Source: Heliocidaris tuberculata (lineage: Eukaryota > Echinodermata > Echinoidea > Camarodonta > Echinometridae). From it: a DNA stretch of 64,000 nucleotides. A program made the position numbers and the translations under genes. The notes below the pieces were generated by a model. The model ran no database searches and was not told the DNA's origin. It saw only the letters and a program-made list of their open reading frames with translations. Below, one piece after another: positions 57,068-64,000 of this stretch (within the stretch, counting starts at the first letter, position 1; the number at the start of each line of letters is the position of its first letter). The stretch covers positions 14,510,738 to 14,574,737 of the forward strand of contig CM046836.1 of NCBI GenBank assembly GCA_025618425.1, read 5' to 3'.

Positions 57068-59996
57068 GTAACGACTTTCTGGCTTTTAGGAAATTAGAAG
57101 ATTTAATCTAAAACATTAGTTACAACTAAAAAACAAAAAAAAAAAAAAGAAATAGTTATTATCTCCATCATGAATTTTTTATAATTCTTAGTTCACAGCC
57201 AACATCTTGTGATATATCCAGAAAAATTCAGTCTTCATTGTTTACAGAACAATCTATTCGACTTCAGTAAATTTGTCCAAGATCAATTGAAATGAAAATA
57301 CCAGTATTAATACAAAAAGCCTGGTTAAAAACAATGGCAAATCATTTTTTTTCTGAGAAGAAGAAGAAATTATTTTCATTGCATGATAACCAAGTATTCA
57401 GTTTTTAGCTCATAGCAAATATTTGGTGAATACCAGAAAAAATACAAGCTACATTTCCCGTACAACAATCTGCAGGACAGTCTGGCTGAATAACATGATG
57501 CAATTAATCACAATTCATCCACTAAAGATGGGTTTTCATGGGGCACGCAAACGATTCGCGAAGGATGCAAATGTGGAAAAAATGGCAAAGTCCAACATTC
57601 GTACTTTAGGCTCAAAAAGTTCGCCAAACATGCACTGGAGTTCGGAAGCGTTGTCAACTGTTTGGAGTAGTTGTTTTTAGTTTGGCAGAAATTTAAAAAA
57701 ACTTTGAAATTTTTTGCGAACATTTCCAGCATCCCAGGTCGTGATTTGTTCTCGAAAATGTCTGAAAAGCTTTGTCATATACTCACGACCGTGACGACCT
57801 ACTCACGACGTGCGTGATGTTCGCAAAATCTTTGTGAAACCCCAAACAGATTTCGACAGTTTCGAGAATGCCTGGCGTATGTCTCGCGAAAGCAGCAAAG
57901 TTTGTCTGATCATTTCGAGAACTATTAACGAACTGTTCGTGTACTTCTTCAAAATAGGTGACTTCGCCAAAGAAGCAAACGCGAGCCTTTCACGTCGGGG
58001 CCATCTGTTAATTTGCCTACCATTCGTGATGATTAATTTTCGAATGTCATGAAGAATTCCCTAACTATTCACAAGCAAAAAAACCAACGCTTTCATGAAC
58101 GATTTTTGAAGGTTTTGCTCACACGACATTTTCACGGAGTTCGTGCGAAGTTCTCGTGAACGTTTGCCGCACGTTTGCCACATGTTTGCCGGCAAATCGG
58201 CACCATGTGACGTCTGGTCTATATAAAGCGCACTATTCATGAAGAGACCGATCTACTCAAGACAGATGTCAACTCAGGTTTGCATTTTAGTCGCCATTTT
58301 CGTGGTCCACTAATGGAACAAACACTGGACTGCCACAGTTGACTTTTGTCACAAATACACTATTGTATGTACCTTATTACTCAAAACAATTTGGCAGTCT
58401 CGTTTTTCCTCAGGAAAAAAAAAGAGAGTCAACTGATAGCGCTTTATGCGAGTTTTATGCTCTTTTGGCTACTGGCAGACAATATTTCAAAAACAGATGT
58501 GATTTTATTAAATTTCCTGACAACTAATTATGGGTATGAATATTTCTCAGTAACCTAACTTCGTAATCTTGAATTCTGAGAAAACTAATGGCCTAGGGTA
58601 GCATTCCTTTCAGTATGCAATAATGTTTTCATTATTGTGATCCTTAAACCATATGCTTAATGGCTGAAAATACATGCAAAAGTGGTAGTTTGGTGCAATT
58701 GTTTTGTTTTTAATTCTTTCAGTGGAAAACATGCTGAGTACAGTATTGCTACAGTAAATATATAGATTTATTATGTAGGATACCTTCTTTTATCAAGTTT
58801 ATATAAACCAGAGATACTTTATTAAGCCAGGCATGCATTTAATGTACAAATGAGTATACCTGAGTCAAAATCTAGGTGTACATCCGAAATATCTTTCTTG
58901 CTATCACATAAAGATTCGCATCTTTCAAAGCTAACATTTTTGATAGAAAACTCTTTGCATGAAATATGAAGGCAGTCTGGAATCTTGTGCTTCACAGATC
59001 TACATGTATACCTTTAAAATGAAGGCATTGCTGTAGAGCCTTAAGCAGTTTCTGGTATAGAAGTAACCAGCAATCCCTCTGCCGATTTCTTTGCTACAAA
59101 AGCCTCCCAGCTCTCAATTCAATTATTCTTCCCTGCACGTCTGAAAGAATAGCCTCCTGCGTGCATTGAGAAAACGGTAATCAAATCTTTGATTATCAGC
59201 TTTTTTTTTGTGCATTTGTGTGCTTCCACTATTAATGGAAGTGGCTCAATTAAGTACCTATTAAGCACAGGTTTTCTCCACGGCTTTCAACAGGTAAAAT
59301 GAAGTGGAGGATAATAATGATATCAAGGAGAAGGAGAAACTATTTTTATAGTTTTGCTCCTGTAATATAATTATGTTATTGACGATGTGCATTTCTTTGT
59401 GTGATATTGATTTCAACTGCTCTAGGGCATTTTTGATAGGTCAGATTCTCAAAAGTCTTCCGATTCTTCTGCAAGCAATGAAGCCTGAATCGTCTAGATA
59501 TCATAAAATATTGGCTTCAGGCTAAGAATTAAAAACTTGGTCATTATGCAATGATGATTTTTTTTTGTTGTTCCTTCTCTAATATTTTGAGTTGCTGTGT
59601 AATTGACAATGTGCATATTTAGTGTTATGTTGATTTCCATTGCTCTTGGGCTGTTATGATGGGTCAAATTTTTAGAAATCAATCATATCCCTGTTTCATA
59701 AAACTTGTAATGAATGCAATTGTTAATTGTAGGAGCTACCAGAATTCTACGATATAGATTTTATAGTCAATCAGACACAAGGATTTCATTAGGTTGTATC
59801 ATGTTATATCAGCTACTTTTAAAAATCATTTTCAATTCATTTTATACTCATGATATTTTTTTTTTTTTGCTACAGCAGTATTTTTCAAAAAACTTTACTG
59901 CGTCATATGATATGTGAGCAAGGCTTAGCAAGCGATTTGGAATAGCACTGATTATTGAATATGTTCATTGCATTCTTCTTTTCTGTATCTTCTCAG
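57068..59996 (+). other. PRKAR1 intron 2
   Basis: Intron between exons 2 and 3. It contains the TTCGCGAA word cluster at 57535-58240. The remainder is AT-rich; around 59690-59840 there is a faint resemblance to the GGGGAGCG MITE core (AGTCAATCAGACACAAGGAT). No gene was seen. Confidence 0.85.
57535..58240. repeat. Permuted TTCGCGAA/TTCGCAAA word cluster
   Basis: Words such as GATTCGCGAAGG, AGTTCGCCAAA, ATGTTCGCAAAAT, TCTCGCGAAAG, ACTTCGCCAAAG, GTTCGTGCGAAG, ACTCACGACC and GTTTGCC recur in both orientations at irregular spacing over 700 bp. It ends near a TATATAAAG (58221). Probably the interior or subterminal zone of a DNA element; clear termini were not found. Confidence 0.5.
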
Positions 59997-60088
59997 GTGA
60001 TTCCCAAAGACTACAAGACCATGGCTGCTCTCTCCAAAGCCATTTCTAAGAACGTGTTATTTTCCCACCTGGATGAAACAGAGAGGAG
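59997..60088 (+). CDS. PRKAR1A: PRKAR1 exon 3
   Basis: Acceptor TCTTCTCAG, 30 codons plus two bases, donor GTAGGT. The peptide is [20 protein letters not shown] then [10 protein letters not shown]; it is the start of the A-domain N3A region that contacts the catalytic subunit. The exon joins exon 2 (ending VKK) in phase 0 and the next exon through a split Ser codon. In mammalian RI genes the corresponding boundary also falls between NERS and DIFDAMF, as here. Confidence 0.95.
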
Positions 60089-60387
60089 GTAGGTATTACA
60101 CATGGTTTGTCTTGCAATTTTTAATCCTTTGCCTATGGGAACTACATGGTTCCTGTATTAAGCCTATGGAAATAAGAGGATTCAGTACTCAAAGGGTTAA
60201 CACTGTTGAGACATGGTTTATTTCCCAGTGTTTTAGATTTTGGGGCAGTGTCCGAATAGACCAGTTCGTAATTGCAATTTGTGCATGTGCAGATAAAAAG
60301 GTCATTTGTACCGAGTACAATTGACCTTTATACGCTATCATTTTTAACTCACAAAGATGTGCACACCAGTATGATTTTACTTGTTAA

Positions 60388-60795
60388 CCCTTTCAGGACA
60401 GGGATTATTTAAGGGCTAAATTGATCACATTCTGTTCTTCAAATTGGCAACAATAATATTTTTATTTCAGTGCTAGATGGTTCTAATAAGGTGTAATGTC
60501 TTTGAAAACAATATACATGGTTGCAGATTTTGTCGAAAAGTTGAAAAAATTGCCAATTTTGATGAAAAAACAATGATTTTGACATCTCAAGTTGTTGCCA
60601 ATTTAAGGATTTTAAAGCTTATTCTCCTTTTTAAAATTCCTGGGATCAAATGCAATATGGTCATGTAACAAAAATGGACATAGTGTGTGCAGAAATTTTT
60701 GCTCTTTCTACTCATTTACCTGGTATATTTTTCAGGGCTCTGAATCAAAAGTTATTGAGCCTAACCACAAAATGTGGTCAATTGTTTCGAAAGGG
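60388..60795. mobile_element. 408 bp CCCTTTC-ended TTAA MITE, copy 2
   Basis: Bounded by TTAA at 60384-60387 and 60796-60799; ends CCCTTTCAGGACAGGG and TTGTTTCGAAAGGG. Same orientation as copy 1 at 40875, and closely similar throughout. Confidence 0.85.
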
Positions 60796-61557
60796 TTAAA
60801 CAAGAAGCGCGTCCACCAAAACAAGTGCGTGTGCATGCGCAAACTGGGGTCATGTCAGGGTCATTTGTACCATGTACTAATTACAAACGGGCCTATTCAT
60901 GAAGTACTCTCTTATTATATCATGTTTATAGCCCTATGTGTTTGTGATGGTCCTGATAGTTGGGTAGAAAGACCGAGATAAAGAAGGGAATTTTGAAAGA
61001 AAGTGATGACAGAGAGAGAGAGGAGATACACAGAGAGGGATACATAGAGAGATAGAGAGATAAAAAGATAGATTGGAAGATAGAAATAAGTTTTGATTAA
61101 GAAAAATTGTCAAAATGATCTTTTTTGCTGTTCAAAGAAAGAATGTAAGATAGAAGAAGATGTTCATATTCATCATGGAGGACAATCCAATTACTTTCAA
61201 AATCCCATCCAAAAGTGTCTTGACCTGATGGCATTTTGCAAGTGATTTGGGGGATCCTTGATGGTGATAAAGCCTTGGCTTGTTGGACCTTAAAAAGGGT
61301 AATGCACTTATGTTCTTAGAAATTGACATTCAATCAAAGAGCGTCTGCTTGTTCTACCTCACCTTCTTTTTCGTCTCTTTTTTTTTTCTTCTGTTCATGG
61401 AAAAGCGTTCCTTACAAATGTTAAAGGTCATGTATTTAATTTATGTTTTGACTGAATTTGAAGATGCAAGGTAAAGGATTAGTCTTGTAATCACAAGATT
61501 CTTAGTTTGAAGTGTTGTTGATGTGCTTGTCCTCTTTGAAAAGGCATTAATGTTTAA

Positions 61558-62465
61558 CCCTTTCAAGACAATTGACCACATTTTGTGGTCTGGCTCAATA
61601 ACTTTTGATTCAGAGCTCTAAAAAATATACCAGATGCATGAGTAGAAAGAGCAAAATTTCTTCACACACTATGTCCATTTTTGTTGAATGACCATATTGC
61701 ATTTGATACCAGGAATTTTAAAAAGGAGAATAAGCTTTAAAATCCTTAAATTAGCAACACATTGAGAGGTTCAAAATCCTTCATTTTTATCAAGATTGGC
61801 AATTTTTTCGACTTTATGACAAAATTACTAACCATGTATATTGTTTTCAAAGACGTTACACCTTATTAGAACCATGTAGCACTAAAAGAAAAATATTATT
61901 GTTGCCAATTTGAAGAACAAAATGTGATCAATTTAGTCCTTAAAGGTAAGAGATAGTTTTGGGAAGCTCTCAAAAACTTTTCGTGAGATTTCTTTGATTT
62001 TACTTAATAAATAGCAGGGTACTAACATAACTAAGATACTGTGAAGTTTTTCCTCCTCAAGTGAAGTATTTATCGAATGAAAGGTGAAAAGTAATAAAAA
62101 TCCCTGGCCCAAAAAAGAGGGGATGTAAATTCAAACAACGGCCACACACATTATGCACATTGGGATTGCCGTGTGTTATAGAATACGCTACACACAGTGC
62201 GAAGCGCTGGGTTTATTGTGCGGGGAACCTTCGGGTGGATATGGTCTTAGCGTGAGGCAGTGAAAAGCCGTTACCAAGCGTTTCTTACAGATATTTACAC
62301 TAAAATTTGTTCGAAATCGTGAATGGAATGTTAAAATAATCTCGTACATGTGTCTTATGGTAAAAGGAGAATAGTATGTGACTATGTTAGATAAGTTTCT
62401 TGCCAGTATTTTTTTTTGCTACCGAGACTGTCTGTGAGCTTTAAATAATTCCTGTCCTGAAAGGG
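61558..62465. mobile_element. CCCTTTC-ended TTAA MITE, copy 3 (inverted, interrupted)
   Basis: Bounded by TTAA at 61554-61557 and 62466-62469. It is in opposite orientation to copies 1 and 2 and is split by the 61944-62440 element. Without the insert it would be about 410 bp, matching the other copies. Confidence 0.85.
61944..62440. mobile_element. 497 bp TTAA element nested in MITE copy 3
   Basis: Inserted at a TTAA inside copy 3 (TTAA at 61940-61943 and 62441-62444). Intact copies show the uninterrupted site (reverse of TTAAATAATTCCTGTC, near 40891-40905). Its ends, AGGTAAGAGATAGTTTTGGG and the complement AGCTCACAGACAGTCTCGGT, match the 41284-41785 family in inverted orientation. Confidence 0.85.
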
Positions 62466-62615
62466 TTAATAACCAAATCTCTCAGATAATACTCAGATTA
62501 TGCAACTAGGACCCTTAATTGCAAATCTACAAGCATTTATACTTGCTTTCTTAGCAGTCAGGTGAAGTAAAAACAAAAACATCATCATTAGCAATTTTCT
62601 TGTTCTGTTTTTCAG

Positions 62616-62677
62616 TGACATATTTGATGCCATGTATCCAGTTAAGCACGATGCCGGCCAGGTCGTCATACAGCAAG
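62616..62677 (+). CDS. PRKAR1A: PRKAR1 exon 4: start of cAMP-binding domain A
   Basis: Acceptor CTGTTTTTCAG, one base completing the Ser codon, 20 codons, one base left, donor GTAAAA. The peptide is DIFDAMYPVKHDAGQVVIQQ, the beginning of the first cyclic-nucleotide-binding fold; fly RI has DIFDAMFPVNHIAGENIIQQ-like sequence here. The following exons (phosphate-binding cassette A, domain B) lie beyond the right edge of the window. Confidence 0.95.
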
Positions 62678-64000
62678 GTAAAACTAATGCACTACATGTA
62701 GATTTTGTTTTCCTTATGAAGAGATGAGATCTCCTCTATGTTTTTTGTTGGGCAAAATTTTCTCCTTTTCATTGGTATCATTGGTTTTCACTTTGTTTTG
62801 GTTTGGGAATTTTTTTGGTTTTGTTATGTTTTTGTTATTGTTTTTGTTTTGTTGTTGGGTTTTGGGGGGTTTTGGGGGGTTTGTTTTTTTGTTTTTGTTT
62901 TTGTTTTTGTTTTTGTTTGTTTGTTGTTGTTTTTTTTGGGTAGTCGTTGCAGATCTAGGGCAAAATTAATGCTTTCCAGAACTAAACTATTCTCTGCTCC
63001 TGTGTTGTTGTTTTTTTGTTTGTTCTTTGTTTTTTGTTTTCATTGAAATGATGCACCATGCGCTAGAGCAAATGCATGGATAGGAAATGAAAGAATAGAC
63101 AAATGAATCGTTCAGAGAAATGACAAGCTTGAGTGGCTGATGGAGGAAGTAAATTATAATTGTAATGATTTGGGTATGAATGAATAAGCCAAGCAGATTG
63201 AGTAGATAATGCAAGCATGGTGGAGGAAATAATGACAACAAGGAACAAAAGAATGATTGAGAAAGTGTAAAAAGGTTCTGATTCACTTCAGCAACCAGTC
63301 AAGCATAATGGTGATCTGATTTCAGTACAGTAACGGAAAAGGGACAAATCAGTATAAAAAGCATGAAAAGAAGGAATGAATAAGAAAGAGAGAGAGAGGA
63401 AGAGACAGAGAGCCGGAGTGAGAGACAGAGAGATCTTGTAATTATCAAGTCTAGCATGATAGAAATGTGAATGCAGTGCACCAGTGTAAAAAAATACAGA
63501 GAAATTAAAGGTGGAAAAAAAGAGCAAAAAAGAAATGAATGTAACAGAGAAGGAGAGAGACAGAGAAACAGACAGAAAGAAACAGTGTAATTGAATGGAT
63601 TCTTGTTAAGATATTAATTCTCCAGTCTAATGTAATGCATGGCAATCTTATTTATCTTATTATCCGCTAAGAGAAAGCAGATAGATTGAGAGCGGAAGAA
63701 TAAAAATACGAAAGAAGGAATGCAGGGAACAAAGAAAAATGAGTGTAATTGTATTGTACCCAGCTAGTCCATGTAGACCTACATGTGGAGTATAATGCCA
63801 ATCGTATTGCAACTCAGGAATATGAAAATTATTGATCTGTTCTAAAATAAACAAAAGAAGACCAGAAAATTTTAAAACGGGAGAATCAGAAAGAGATAGA
63901 GAGATCATGGTATTGAATCCAGTTTCTATGAGGCCTAATTCTAATTGGATTGCAGGACATCAGTTTCGAAAGGGATGATCATTAGGCTTATACAGATAAC
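62678..64000 (+). other. PRKAR1 intron 4 (partial)
   Basis: Begins with GTAAAA and runs off the window. It includes a T/G-rich tract (62770-62945, with TTTTTG repeats) and loosely repeated GA-rich stretches (63385-63435, 63545-63585, 63885-63905). No exon was seen. Confidence 0.8.

Larger units (their letters stand above)
60089..62615 (+). other. PRKAR1 intron 3
   Basis: Contains two CCCTTTC-ended MITEs in opposite orientation, one with a nested insertion, and a GA-rich microsatellite (61008-61065). No other feature was recognised in the remaining parts. Confidence 0.85.

Noticed and set aside
62724..63046. Phe/Val-rich open frames right of PRKAR1 exon 4
   Set aside because: They come from a TTTTTG/GTT-rich intronic tract and have no exon features.

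Overview
The window is eukaryotic, from an animal, and consists mostly of introns and repeats. It holds parts of two divergently transcribed protein-coding genes, recognised from exon-encoded peptides whose splice sites and reading phases join exactly. My best guess for the organism is a sea urchin or another echinoderm. The reasons are invertebrate-type protein sequences, very frequent TACATGTA words, long poly-C/poly-G runs, dense fold-back and TTAA-target elements, and 'AAAATGGCCGCC'-type dispersed repeats. This is inference and no species is claimed.

Left gene (minus strand, 27186 down to 1, continuing past the left edge): a LENG8-like gene. Four exons (27137-27186, 6848-7104, 602-744, 1-120) join in phase. 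They encode an N-terminal region with an NPxWExAR+AL motif, a Ser/Lys/Glu-rich stretch and a Gly/Tyr/Pro-rich stretch. Intron 1 is about 20 kb.

Right gene (plus strand, 29673 to beyond 64000): a type I regulatory subunit of cAMP-dependent protein kinase (PRKAR1). Four exons (29673-29837, 56885-57067, 59997-60088, 62616-62677) encode the dimerization/docking domain, the pseudosubstrate linker and the start of cAMP-binding domain A; the rest lies beyond the window. A previously unlisted in-phase short first exon at 43286-43354 inside the 27 kb first intron could give an isoform lacking the dimerization/docking domain. The two start codons lie about 2.5 kb apart head to head. Two perfect CRE palindromes sit within 560 bp upstream of the PRKAR1 ATG.

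Introns: these are loaded with mobile DNA. In the LENG8 introns there is a long-inverted-repeat composite with a 165-172 bp tandem array (1100-6490), itself interrupted by a TA-flanked 978 bp element (4401-5378). There are also two roughly 4.25 kb elements with Tc1/mariner-like ends (7957-12197 and 12914-17215), whose internal ATGATG/ATCATC arrays form a giant inverted repeat; one contains a nested TTAA element with its empty site preserved next door. Further right are a 490 bp direct duplication (19429 and 21408) and a fold-back region (25.5-26.8 kb). The PRKAR1 introns carry several TTAA-target MITEs, a 1.5 kb TTAA element with a broken THAP-domain reading frame (Kolobok-like), two further copies of a CCCTTTC-ended MITE, a tRNA-derived SINE-like unit, minisatellites and a 54-base poly-C run.

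I found no CRISPR array, operon or bacterial gene. Nothing here is convincingly a new molecular system. The most interesting items are the alternative PRKAR1 first exon, the recurring transposon-end architecture made of permuted short words, and the nested TTAA insertions.
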